A stretch of 64,000 bases of DNA from Spirochaetota bacterium. GTDB taxonomy: Bacteria > Spirochaetota > UBA4802 > JAFGJZ01. The position numbers and the translations under genes were made by a program. Below, piece after piece: positions 54,195 to 63,522 of this stretch. Each line of letters starts with the position of its first letter. Position 1 is the stretch's first letter. Location of the stretch: assembly GCA_027858855.1 (NCBI GenBank), contig JAQIBV010000063.1, positions 20,315 through 84,314 on the forward strand. Reading direction: 5' to 3'. The notes beneath the pieces were generated by a model. That model was not told the DNA's origin. It made no database searches and saw only the letters and a program-made list of their open reading frames with translations.

Positions 54195-54232
54195 CATGGA
54201 CTCTACCCGATAGTTATCGGGTAGAGTCCATG
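54195..54232. repeat. Long perfect palindrome between the MCP gene and rsgA
   Basis: CATGGACTCTACCCGATA, a GT, and TATCGGGTAGAGTCCATG form a perfect 18-bp inverted repeat. No T-run follows in the rsgA direction, so it is not a normal terminator. It is between repeat A copy 2 and the end of rsgA. Confidence 0.85.
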
Positions 54233-54278
54233 TTAAAAGGGAGATATGCCCAGGCAGATAATAGCCAAACAAACAGAT

Positions 54279-55355
54279 CTACTTGACCGATCGCCGGTTA
54301 TGATTTCTTATTAATTTGGCAAGAGCCTTATCACGCGTCTTTTTTTGACTGCGCCCCTTCTCTGTTCGCAACTGACCAGTCACTTCGATCTCTTTTTTCA
54401 GCTTTAACCAGCTATTGTATCTTTCGTTACTGATTTTTCCCTGCTCAAGCTCAAACAGAACATTGCAACCCGGCTCACCTGAATGAGTGCAGTCTTTAAA
54501 TTTACAACTGTACGAAGCTTCAAAAATTTCCGGGAAAACCTCATCAAGAGAATCCTGATCTGCATAAGGACGCAATTCTCTCAGACCCGGAGTATCTATA
54601 ATCATTGCACCGTTTTCCAGCTGATAGAGCCTGCGTGATGTTGTAGTGTGCCTTCCCCGCTTGTCATCCGCTCTGATATCACCGATCTTTTGAACTTCAT
54701 GACCACTAATTGCATTTATCAAAGCTGACTTACCCACACCCGACGGTCCCGTAAAAGCCGCCGTAGAGCCGTTTACAAGAAGAGCTTTTACCCTGTCCAG
54801 ACCATATCCCGTAATAGCACTGACAGGGATTACATCTACCCCCGGCGCAGCAGACTCTGCCCGCTGTATATACTGTATAATCTGATTCTCTGTACAGAGA
54901 TCAGATTTATTAAGCAGAACAACAGGCGTTGCTCCACCATCTTTTGCTGTCAGAATATAACGCTCGATACCGCGCTCGTTAAAATCACGTGCGCCCGCAA
55001 GAGCATTAGTAATAAACATGAAATCAATATTTGCAGCAATAACCTGCTTATCAGAAGTTTTTCCCGCATTGATTCGCTGAAAAACAGTTCTGCGATCCAG
55101 AAGCCGTTCAATAAGATTTGCTCCGTCACAGCGCCTGAAAAGCACCCAGTCGCCCGGCACAGGATAGTCAGACCTATCCACAACAGAACATAAAAAACGC
55201 CCTGAAAGCTGAGCCGCATACATACCGTCTTTTGCGAGTATGGTAAAAATTGATGCTTCTACCGAAGAGATTCGGACAGCCTCAAGGGAAACATCATAAA
55301 TATGACACATCTGTTCTTCAAAAAAATCATTCCAACCGTTTTTATAATTATTCAT
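54279..55355 (-). CDS. rsgA: Small ribosomal subunit biogenesis GTPase RsgA
   Basis: Circularly permuted GTPase assisting 30S maturation. The G4 motif LNKSDL, then G5, precede the P-loop GPSGVGKSALINAI and switch DTPGLREL; the C-terminal zinc knuckle is SCKFKDCTHSGEPGCNV. A GGAG Shine-Dalgarno supports MNNYKNGW as the start, rather than the longer frame to 55415. 358 aa. Monocistronic. Confidence 0.95.
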   Translation of the reverse strand: MNNYKNGWNDFFEEQMCHIYDVSLEAVRISSVEASIFTILAKDGMYAAQLSGRFLCSVVDRSDYPVPGDWVLFRRCDGANLIERLLDRRTVFQRINAGKTSDKQVIAANIDFMFITNALAGARDFNERGIERYILTAKDGGATPVVLLNKSDLCTENQIIQYIQRAESAAPGVDVIPVSAITGYGLDRVKALLVNGSTAAFTGPSGVGKSALINAISGHEVQKIGDIRADDKRGRHTTTSRRLYQLENGAMIIDTPGLRELRPYADQDSLDEVFPEIFEASYSCKFKDCTHSGEPGCNVLFELEQGKISNERYNSWLKLKKEIEVTGQLRTEKGRSQKKTRDKALAKLIRNHNRRSVK

Positions 55356-55832
55356 TTTTTTCTCCAATGTATACAGAACCACTATTGCATGGACATGAGT
55401 AAACAAATATGACAACTCACATTACAACAAAAGCAGCTGTAAAGATTACAGGATTATACAATTTAAAAATATGAATTCTGCGGGAAGAGGAAGGGCCGCG
55501 GGAAGGAATATAAAAACACGAAGCATTAGATAACGCTTATAAAGCTATGCCTTTAGCAGACCGTCCATGCAGAATTCGATTATTACAAAATCCAGTATCA
55601 TAAAGCCTCCTGAGTTTATTTTTCTTAATTATGGCAATAAATACCCTATAAGTTTAATTTGTCAAATTATTTTTGATTTGTCGGATTGTTAGCCATCCTG
55701 TAGAAGTGTATGGCACAAAACAATTCGAGGTTGCAACATAATAACTCTGATTTAAAATGGTTAATCCATGCAAAATTATGGTAATGTTTCTTTTATTCCA
55801 GATCAAAATAAACCAATAAAAACGGAGTGAAA
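55356..55832. other. Intergenic region between rsgA and the GH9 gene
   Basis: About 480 bases between divergent genes. The only frame worth noting is an 18-residue one at 55545-55601 (-), behind a perfect AGGAGG; otherwise the region is AT-rich with no clear structure. Confidence 0.5.
55545..55601 (-). CDS. Possible 18-residue small ORF upstream of rsgA
   Basis: MILDFVIIEFCMDGLLKA begins seven bases after a perfect AGGAGG. The frame ends 190 bases before rsgA on the same strand. It might be a small translated leader. No attenuator hairpin follows. The strong Shine-Dalgarno is the only support. Confidence 0.25.
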   Translation of the reverse strand: MILDFVIIEFCMDGLLKA

Positions 55833-57563
55833 ATGATTAAAAAAAAATATAACAAAGCTTTTTTTCAGCCATTTACTGTTATTTTTACAGTAGCCCTGCT
55901 TCTGTTACTTATGTCATGCCTGCAAAAAAGTACAGAGGAACCGGCCGGAATACGCATACTTGTCAATCAGACCGGCTATTACCCTGAAGCCGTTAAATAT
56001 GCACTTGCCGCAAAAGGTGCTGATGGAATTATCTTCACGGTAGTATCTGAAGAGGATAATAAACCTGCTTTAAAAGTCAGAAGTACAAGCACAACTCACT
56101 GGGATGCCGCAAGGGAGGATTATTCCCTTATCGATTTTTCAGAACTAAAAAAACCGGGTCGTTACCGGATTGTATCTGCTTCCGGCACAGAATCTTATCC
56201 CTTTGAAATATCAGATAACCTGTATCAGAAACCGGCTATAATGCTTCAACGCTCTTTTTATTATCAACGTGTCGGACAGGACATTACAAAAGAATTTGGT
56301 GGTGAGTGGAGCTGGAAAGCCGGTCATCTGCAGGATTCGAACAGCATTCTTCATGAAAGTACCGGCAAAACCGGAAAGATCAAAAGCCCGGGTGGCTGGT
56401 ATGACGCCGGTGATTACGGCAAATATATGGTCAACAGCGGTATAACAGTCGGAACTCTTCTTGCTTTTTATGAGCTGTATCCCGATTTTTTCGGAGATAA
56501 TCTTAACCTACCAGAATCTGGAAACAGTAAAAGCGACCTTCTTGATGAGATAAAGTACAATATGGACTGGATGCTAACAATGCAGGATAAGGATGGTGGT
56601 GTTTTTTTCAAACTGTCGGGACTTACATGGCCCGGAATGATTCTTCCTGCAAATGATACACAGGATCGCTACATAATTGGTAAATCCACGACTTCAGCCC
56701 TGAATCTGGCTGCAACGGCTGCCATGGCCGGTCGCATCTATAAGGATTATGATTCTGCCTATGCTGACAGATGTCTTAATGCTGCACAAGCAGCATGGAA
56801 ATGGGCAATCGATAACCCAAAAGTCGGAAATCCCGATACCTCCATATCGGGCTCGGGCCCCTATGACGATAATTCCTTTGATGATGAGTTTGTCTGGGCA
56901 GCTGCCGAACTGTATATAACTACAGGCTCTGACGAGTATATAAAAACACTGAAAGACAACAGCTATTTTGTAAGGATTCAAGGATCACAATGGTGGAGAG
57001 AAGTCTCTAACTTTGCGGTTTTCAGTCTTGTTTTTCATAATGCAAAACTTCCTGACAATATGGCCGAATCAGCAAAAGAAAGTTTGATTTCAGCTGCGGA
57101 TGGGCTACTTCTTGAGCTGTATGATTCGCCGGGCAGAGTGCCTATGGGCTTGTCCCAGTTTGCCTGGGGTTCCCATGGAACAGTGGGCAACAAAGGAATA
57201 ATAATCGCTTATGCGCATAAACTGACTGGGGACAAAAAGTATCATGATGCCCTGATCGAGATCGGTGATTATCTTAACGGCCGCAATGCGACCGGGTATA
57301 CCTGCGCAACAGGGCTTGGCTCTAATCCACCGATGAATCCGCATCACCGCCCAAGTGAAGGCGGAGGTTTTGCTAACCCTGTTCCGGGGCTAGTCGTTGG
57401 CGGGCCTAATTCGCGCATGGAAGATGGCATGGATTATCCACATCAGGAACCGGCACGCTGCTATATAGATAAAATGAAGAGTTATGCGTCAAATGAACCA
57501 GCCATCAATCAAAACGCATCTGTCGGATTTGTCTTTGCATACCTGGCCGCACTTGAGAAGTAG
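55833..57563 (+). CDS. GH9 endoglucanase-like lipoprotein
   Basis: A lipobox (LLLMSCLQK, Cys at about residue 30) anchors the protein to a membrane. The early Ig-like CelD_N module (RILVNQTGYYPEAVKYAL) precedes the GH9 (alpha/alpha)6 barrel with GGWYDAGDYGKYM (catalytic Asp), NPHHRPSEGGG (conserved His) and SYASNEPAINQNASVGF (Glu acid). Likely cleaves beta-1,4-glucans at the cell surface or in the periplasm. The start is the ATG at 55833 with CGGAG upstream; an in-frame GTG two codons earlier is possible. Monocistronic. Confidence 0.93.
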   Translation: MIKKKYNKAFFQPFTVIFTVALLLLLMSCLQKSTEEPAGIRILVNQTGYYPEAVKYALAAKGADGIIFTVVSEEDNKPALKVRSTSTTHWDAAREDYSLIDFSELKKPGRYRIVSASGTESYPFEISDNLYQKPAIMLQRSFYYQRVGQDITKEFGGEWSWKAGHLQDSNSILHESTGKTGKIKSPGGWYDAGDYGKYMVNSGITVGTLLAFYELYPDFFGDNLNLPESGNSKSDLLDEIKYNMDWMLTMQDKDGGVFFKLSGLTWPGMILPANDTQDRYIIGKSTTSALNLAATAAMAGRIYKDYDSAYADRCLNAAQAAWKWAIDNPKVGNPDTSISGSGPYDDNSFDDEFVWAAAELYITTGSDEYIKTLKDNSYFVRIQGSQWWREVSNFAVFSLVFHNAKLPDNMAESAKESLISAADGLLLELYDSPGRVPMGLSQFAWGSHGTVGNKGIIIAYAHKLTGDKKYHDALIEIGDYLNGRNATGYTCATGLGSNPPMNPHHRPSEGGGFANPVPGLVVGGPNSRMEDGMDYPHQEPARCYIDKMKSYASNEPAINQNASVGFVFAYLAALEK

Positions 57564-57568
57564 ACAAA

Positions 57569-58009
57569 TTATAGCAGGTCTGAAAGTTTGCCCAATAGTT
57601 TAACCAGAAGTACAGCGTCACCTTCACCAAGAGCCGTGATGAATTCACGGCTCAGCCTACGGTGATGTCTGGTATGCTCTTTGAATACCTCTTCACCTTC
57701 AGAGCTAAGAGTAAGTAGAGAGGCCCTTCTGTCATTAACATCACTCTTACGTTGAACCATATTGAGCCGTTCCAGACGGTCTGCCATTATTGTCATTGTT
57801 CCGGTGGTAACCCCCAGCCTTTCAGAAATTGGCTTCATCCGAACCGGACCGCATTCACCAATTTCCGAGATCGCATGGCATTGCCTTGGTGTCAGATTCA
57901 CCTTGCGAGCCACGCTCTCCTCCCATTCTGACATTTTTTCGAAAAATAGAGTTATTGACCTATCGAGAGCCTCTTTGGTCTTTTGCGAATTCGAATTACT
58001 TTTTTTCAT
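57569..58009 (-). CDS. MarR-family transcriptional regulator
   Basis: Winged-helix regulator, 146 aa. Recognition region: LTPRQCHAISEIGECGPVRMKPISERLGVTTGTMTIMADRL, followed by the wing RKSDVNDRRASLLTLSSEG. Its ATG overlaps the stop of the cation-efflux gene (ATGA), so it is co-translated with it and probably controls it through the duplicated 18-bp site upstream of that gene. Confidence 0.93.
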   Translation of the reverse strand: MKKSNSNSQKTKEALDRSITLFFEKMSEWEESVARKVNLTPRQCHAISEIGECGPVRMKPISERLGVTTGTMTIMADRLERLNMVQRKSDVNDRRASLLTLSSEGEEVFKEHTRHHRRLSREFITALGEGDAVLLVKLLGKLSDLL

Positions 58010-58941
58010 GAAGGCTGCACCTCGATTGTCGTATGATCCACGTATACCAAATCTGCAATCCGTTCCCGGTAAAAATCGGCACTTTTCAAATCAGGATCAG
58101 CAATGGTTATCATCAGAGCTCTGTCATTTTCAGAATAGCGCCACAGATGGATATCCTTAACCTGCCCTCCCTGTGACTCAAGTCGCTCTCGTATATCCGC
58201 AAGCTCCTGCTGATAGTCGCCGAAATCCAATAGAACTGAACCTGAATCTTTAACAAGATGATATGACCATTTCAGTATCAAGAAGGCTCCCAGAAAACCG
58301 GCCAGTGGATCAAGAAACACATACCCGGCGTACTTACCCAGAAAAAGAGCTCCAATTGCAAGTACGGATGTCAATGCGTCGGTTACAACGTGAGCTATCG
58401 CCCCCCTCAGGTTGGCATCTTTGTGTTCAGAACATGCGGCTTCAGCCTGGTTGCTTTTCTTCTTAACGCCATGACTGTGAGAGTGAACACCGCTTAATAT
58501 TATAGCACAGACAAGATTAACCACAAGGCCAATTACTGCCACAAAAATTGCAGAGTTAAAATCAATCTTCTGCGGATTTATAAGCCGACCAGCTGATTCG
58601 TAGACCATGAACAGAGCTGTTAAACCCAAAAGTAGTGCATTGGTGTATCCCCCCAGCACCCCTATTTTGCCTGTTCCAAAAGAGAACGAGGTATTACCGC
58701 GCAATTTACGTGATAAAATATAGGCCGCCAATGTAATAAAAAGGGCAAATGCGTGAGTACCCATATGTATACCGTCTGCCAATAGAGCCATTGATCCGGT
58801 AATGAGGCCGAAGGTTATTTCGACAACCATTGTTATGAGCGTAATAACAGACACAATAAGAGTCCGTTTTTCAGCAGAGCTACTGTCAAATGGTACACTT
58901 GACTGATTATGAAAACCGCAGTTGTTTTTCAGGTTTGTCAT
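58006..58941 (-). CDS. dmeF: Cation diffusion facilitator, DmeF-like
   Basis: Six transmembrane segments with the DmeF-type helix 2 (SMALLADGIHMGTHAFALFI, with D and H ligands) and a His-rich loop (GVHSHSHGVKKK..EHKD). A C-terminal cytoplasmic domain follows (REDLAIRERLESQGGQVKDIHLW). Exports divalent cations such as Co, Ni or Zn. 311 aa. Shares an ATGA overlap with the marR gene. The DmeF subtype is based on the HMxTH motif. Confidence 0.85.
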   Translation of the reverse strand: MTNLKNNCGFHNQSSVPFDSSSAEKRTLIVSVITLITMVVEITFGLITGSMALLADGIHMGTHAFALFITLAAYILSRKLRGNTSFSFGTGKIGVLGGYTNALLLGLTALFMVYESAGRLINPQKIDFNSAIFVAVIGLVVNLVCAIILSGVHSHSHGVKKKSNQAEAACSEHKDANLRGAIAHVVTDALTSVLAIGALFLGKYAGYVFLDPLAGFLGAFLILKWSYHLVKDSGSVLLDFGDYQQELADIRERLESQGGQVKDIHLWRYSENDRALMITIADPDLKSADFYRERIADLVYVDHTTIEVQPS

Positions 58942-58960
58942 ATAAATTCTCCAAAACTAT

Positions 58961-59004
58961 TTTGATAGTCAAGCTAATATCATTAGTTTGATAGTCAAGC
59001 TAAT
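58961..59004. promoter_or_regulatory. Duplicated operator-like site upstream of dmeF
   Basis: Two identical 18-bp sequences TTTGATAGTCAAGCTAAT at 58961-58978 and 58987-59004 (26-bp spacing) contain the small palindrome TTGA-CTA-TCAA on the coding strand. Located 20-60 bases before the dmeF ATG, they are the likely MarR operator. Confidence 0.7.
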
Positions 59005-59068
59005 TTTCAGAACTATTTTGTTACTCCAAACACCTTTATTTATTAAATAAGCCCAGTCGGGTCAGATG

Positions 59069-59106
59069 GCAGTTAGGGGTACAGTGAACGGTGCGCCTCT
59101 AACTGC
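59069..59106. repeat. Imperfect inverted repeat after the EFR1 gene
   Basis: GCAGTTAGGGG / CCTCTAACTGC with one bulge, between the EFR1 stop (59114) and the dmeF promoter region. No T-run. Confidence 0.5.
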
Positions 59107-59113
59107 TGAATTT

Positions 59114-59917
59114 TCAAAGGCCTTCATTGAAAGCTATCATCTCTTTTATACTGATTTCTGGATATGTATACCTGGCCTTATCCATTGCCTGTCCCTCTAT
59201 TTCAAATGCAGATCGCGGACAGTATTGCACACAGGCCATACAGCGCTGACAATTGTGATTAAAAACCGGTCGTGAATTTTCGAGAACAATATTGTCGACA
59301 GGACAGACTTTTGCGCAGGTACCGCAGCCATTACAGTTTTTATTGGTAGAAAATTCGCTATCCCAGGGTCGGGTATCTTTAACATATCGCGACGGTGATA
59401 TTATATGAGGCATAAGGTATCCCGCCAAACTTTTTTTATAAGAGCTGTTACAACCGGTTTTAACATCTTCGGCAATTTTTATACAAAGCTCTTTTGCTGC
59501 CTCTATACGTTTCTGCAATTTCTCTTTTGAAGGCATAAGCATATCATAATACCAGCCGTTCATGTAGTTTGAAGCGATGACAATGCCCTTTCCATAATTA
59601 AGCGAGCTGCCCCGTTCTTTGAGTGTTTTATCCAGTTTTTTTAAGCTGTAACCGATATCGCCGCCGGCAGTAGCCACTCCAAATGTGTAGTTGACCGAAA
59701 CCCTTTGTGCATTGGTGATAAATTCACGAACTATTTTTGGCATTTCGCCATAGTAACATGGGAATACGAATCCGGCTTTGTCGGCATCGATACTCCACGT
59801 TTTTTGTTTCATCAGCTTTGGTATGGAAACAATCTCGAAGTCTGTATTCTGTGCTGCAATTTCTCTGGCCAACTGTAAAGATGTACCGGTTGATGAAAAC
59901 ACATAGATTCTATTCAT
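59114..59917 (-). CDS. EFR1-family flavodoxin/ferredoxin
   Basis: An N-terminal flavodoxin-like FMN fold (YVFSSTGTSLQLAREIA; FVFPCYYGEMP; VATAGGDIGYSLKKL) is joined to two [4Fe-4S] clusters (CNGCGTCAKVCPVDNI and CQRCMACVQYCPRSAF). Probably a low-potential electron carrier. It is adjacent to a TetR gene and preceded by a 16-bp perfect inverted repeat, so TetR is its likely regulator. Confidence 0.92.
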   Translation of the reverse strand: MNRIYVFSSTGTSLQLAREIAAQNTDFEIVSIPKLMKQKTWSIDADKAGFVFPCYYGEMPKIVREFITNAQRVSVNYTFGVATAGGDIGYSLKKLDKTLKERGSSLNYGKGIVIASNYMNGWYYDMLMPSKEKLQKRIEAAKELCIKIAEDVKTGCNSSYKKSLAGYLMPHIISPSRYVKDTRPWDSEFSTNKNCNGCGTCAKVCPVDNIVLENSRPVFNHNCQRCMACVQYCPRSAFEIEGQAMDKARYTYPEISIKEMIAFNEGL

Positions 59918-59990
59918 GAGTATTCTCCCTATTATTTTGTTGAGGCCATTAAAAACAATGACCTCCCCATTATTTAATCATATCAAGCAT

Positions 59991-60033
59991 GTCTATTATT
60001 CAAACAATTAAGTTGACTGTTTGAATAATAGAC
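59991..60033. promoter_or_regulatory. Perfect inverted repeat, probable TetR operator
   Basis: GTCTATTATTCAAACA (59991-60006), an 11-base spacer and TGTTTGAATAATAGAC (60018-60033). It lies 75-115 bases before the EFR1 start and within 15 bases of the end of tetR. Confidence 0.7.
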
Positions 60034-60047
60034 AAAAAAAATCAGCT

Positions 60048-60638
60048 CTACAGCTGCAGCCCTTTCAGGATAAGGGTGATACTTTTTTCGATTCTCTCTT
60101 TTACATCATCGTAGGCTCTTTCGCGCTGTTGTACCGGCTTCGAAAGGGGGCAATCAACAAGCAGCAGGCCCCGAGCAACAGAAATAATAAGTTCGGCCGT
60201 AAAATGGCTGTCTAACTCCTTAAAGTACCCGGAACTCTTCCCGGCATCCAGCAACTTCGATATCAGTATAATACTCTCTTCAACTATCAGCTTGTAGGCA
60301 GCACTGGTTTCATCCGGGTTTATCTCGTTTTCCTGTAGTTCAGAAAGATAGTTAATTGCAATGCTTTTAGTGAAGTCAATCTCTGACTTCAAGAGCATGA
60401 TAATCTTTTCATCAGGCTTCGTTATGGCATTCAGCTTTATTTTAACAGCACTGTTGTGTTCCCGCCGCAGTTTTGCAATAACATCATTGTAAAGAGCCTC
60501 TTTGTCTTTAAAATAATAGTAGAGAGAGGCCTTGTTCATGCCAACGCGTTTACCAATATCGCTCATTGTGGTCTTGGCAAAACCAAAACGGGTAAAGCAC
60601 TCAATCGCAGATTGAAGTATTTGATCTTTTGTATCCAT
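60048..60638 (-). CDS. TetR-family transcriptional regulator
   Basis: 196 residues from the ATG at 60638 (MDTKDQILQSAIECFTRFG), with the HTH FAKTTMSDIGKRVGMNKASLYYYFKDKEALYNDV. An upstream extension to 60743 is poorly supported. The C-terminal domain has no recognisable ligand motif. It is on the same strand as EFR1 and 130 bases upstream. Confidence 0.93.
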   Translation of the reverse strand: MDTKDQILQSAIECFTRFGFAKTTMSDIGKRVGMNKASLYYYFKDKEALYNDVIAKLRREHNSAVKIKLNAITKPDEKIIMLLKSEIDFTKSIAINYLSELQENEINPDETSAAYKLIVEESIILISKLLDAGKSSGYFKELDSHFTAELIISVARGLLLVDCPLSKPVQQRERAYDDVKERIEKSITLILKGLQL

Positions 60639-60999
60639 TTCTAACACTCTACTAATATGTTTGAAAGTTGTCAAGGAGAAAATAGTTAGAGGCAGGTTAA
60701 AGGCAGTGACGAGTGACGAGAGAAAAGCGGTGATAAATGACAAGTGACCAGAGAAAGATAAAGGACAAAGAACAAAGGAGAGTAATCAGTTATAGCAGGA
60801 AACAGTGAAAGATTGAATAGTGATATAAAAAGAATCAAATACTGACGGCATACCATATCGTTAAGAAACAAACGCGGGGTTACCAATAGTTAATGGCTAT
60901 TCAGATATTATATCGAAAACCACTTTACAGTTATAGAGTTTCATTCCAGAGTCCCTTTATACTTAAAGGCAGGATCCATGATTTTAACTGGAGGAAGAT
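60639..60999. other. Low-complexity intergenic region
   Basis: About 360 bases with no gene. 60690-60780 is a purine-rich low-complexity stretch with short near-repeats (CAGTGACGAGTGACGAG, GACAAGTGACCAGAG, AGGACAAAGAACAAAGGAG). Such GTGACGAG repeats are common in unrelated genomes. Confidence 0.5.
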
Positions 61000-63522
61000 A
61001 TGTATATTAAAGATCACGATAAAACTGCTCTGATTTACGGTGATGAGGAAGTTTCTTATAAGAAACTTGTAGATAAAATAGATGATTATTCTTCTCATTT
61101 TAAAATTATGAAAAAATAGAGAATAGCTATCTTTTTTGAAAATCGTCCAGAGTGGAATTATATATTTTTTGCAGGCTGGAACGTTGGAGCGACGGTTGTA
61201 CTTATAGACATGATGAGCTCGGCATCAGAAGTAACGCATATTCTTAACGACTGTAAACCGTCTGCCATATTTGCTTCAGATAAAAACATCGATGTATTAA
61301 AAACCGCGCTAAAAAAGGTTAAAACAAAACCTGAAGTTGTAAACATTGACAAACTTAAGATTGCAAAGCGAAAGCAATCTGTTACAAGTTACGAACCGAA
61401 AGATGACGAAGTTATTTTAATGCTTTATACATCTGGGACAACCGGCAAATCAAAAGGAGTTATGCTTACCAAACACAACATCTATAAAAATGTGGCTTGG
61501 AATAATGTTCCAAAACGGATTAATATATCAGATATACTGATTCAAATATTGCCGTGTCACCACTCCTGGCCTCTGGTTTCGACAGTTCTTTGTCCTCTTG
61601 ACTGCGGGGCTACCATAGTAATTCTTAAAGATCTTAAGGCCGATGTACTACTCAAAACCATTAAAGACAACAAAGTTACAATGATAACTGCCGTACCGCG
61701 CCTTTTTGATATGTTGCACAAAGGGATAATGGATAAAATACAAAAGAGTATCACTGCCAGAATTTTTATGTCATTTTGTAAATTTCTTTATAAGATTCCG
61801 TTAAACAGGTATATTTTCGGAAGAGTCAGGTTTCCACATGATAATGTTATAGATGTGATTCCCCTTACCCGAAAGATTTTTAAAAAAGTTCATGCTGAAT
61901 TCGGAGGAAACATCAAGACATTCATCTCGGGAGGAGCAAAGCTAAATGAAAAGCTTATTGATGATTTCAGAGCAATGGGAATTATTATGCTTGAAGGATT
62001 CGGATTAACCGAAACAGCTCCGATGATAACGTATCACCCGTTTGACAGATTGAAAAAAGGATCGGCTGGTAAAATTTTTGAAGAGATTGATTTTCGTATA
62101 GAAGATGATGGAGAATTTGTTGTTAAAGGCCCAAATGTATTTAAGGGGTATTACAATAAGCCGAAGGAAACAAAGGAAGCTTTTACAAGTGATGGTTTTT
62201 TTAAAACCGGTGATTTAGCAATTGTTGATAAAAACAGGTATTTGTATATTACCGGAAGAAAGAAAGATCTTATTATATTACCGAATGGTAAAAACATTAG
62301 GCCTGATTTAATTGAACAGGATATAAAGAATAAATTTAAATTGATAGAAGATATTGCAATTACAGACGTCAAGGGCAAACTTTTTGCTGTAGTTGTTCCC
62401 GAATCAAAAGAGGTCAGAAAGTCAGCAAATGATGACATTAATGAATTGTTTAAATGGGAAGTTTTTCAGATATACAATGCAGAAGTAGAAAACTATAAAA
62501 AGATCCAAAACTTTGTTGTTACAAACGAAGAGTTGCCGAAAACACGCATGGGCAAACTTCAAAGATATAAATTGCAGACTTTTATTACTGAAAATTCTAC
62601 AGTTAAGAAAAAAGAGAAAGTGCAAATTCCGTCTGACAAAGAGTATGCACTGATTTCGGAATACCTAAAGGCTTCAGCTGGTACCGAAATTCATCCGAAT
62701 GATCATATTGAGATTGATCTTGGACTGGATTCACTCTCTTTAATGGAGCTTCAGCTATTTCTGGAATCCACCTTTGGAATGAAGTTTAACGATGGAGAAA
62801 TATTCAGTTATCCAACAGTAATGGAACTTTTTTTGCATGTGAAATCCAACAGAACAAAAGCCAAAAAAGAAAAAATTAACTGGAAGGAAATATTAAACGA
62901 AGAAATCGACTGGAAGATGCCTAAAAAAATATGGATGATGAATTTTTTGAATTTTCAGTTCAAAATTTTATCACTTCTAAAATTAAATATAAAATCCGGA
63001 GGCACAGAAAACATTCCGGACGGCCCATGTATCTTTGCCCCAAACCACGCAAGTTACCTAGACAGTATAGTACTTTATTCTAATTTAAAACGCAAACACA
63101 AAAATGAGACTTATTTTTTTGCAAAAGATAAAAACTTTAAAAATGCGTTCGCTCGTTTTTTTGCCAACCGTTCTCATGTAATCATGATGGATATAAATAC
63201 TGATTTACAGCAATCTCTGAAAAAAATCAGCCACGTTCTTAAAAGGGGTAAAAAAATTGTTATTTTCCCCGAAGGAACCCGAACTAAAACCGGAGAGCTA
63301 TCAGGCTTCAAAACTACATTTGCAACCATTGCAAAAGAGCTGAATGTTCCGGTTTCTCCTGTTGCGATTAAGGGGACATTCGAGGCTATGCCGTATACCG
63401 CTAAATTCCCTTCCAAGGGAAACATCTCTGTAAATTTTTTGCCGGCAATTTATCCAGATAATCTTACGGATTCAAAAATTGCAGGAGTTGTTCAGTCTAA
63501 AATTGAAGAAGCCCTGGAATAG
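61000..63522 (+). CDS. AMP-ligase / ACP / PlsC-type fusion with in-frame amber codon
   Basis: An 840-residue reading from the ATG at 61000 (GGAGGAAGAT Shine-Dalgarno) contains an in-frame TAG at 61117-61119 (residue 40), just before RIAIFFENRPEWNY, where acyl-CoA synthetases normally continue. After it: AMP-binding with MLYTSGTTGKSKGVML, EGFGLTETAP, YITGRKKDLIILPNGKN; an ACP with the phosphopantetheine Ser in GLDSLSLME; and a PlsC-like acyltransferase with FAPNHASYLDS and VIFPEGTRTKTGEL. It likely activates and transfers acyl chains to phospholipid. Without readthrough the gene would start at 61210 and lose about 70 residues. Codon use is more AT-rich than its neighbours. Confidence 0.85.
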
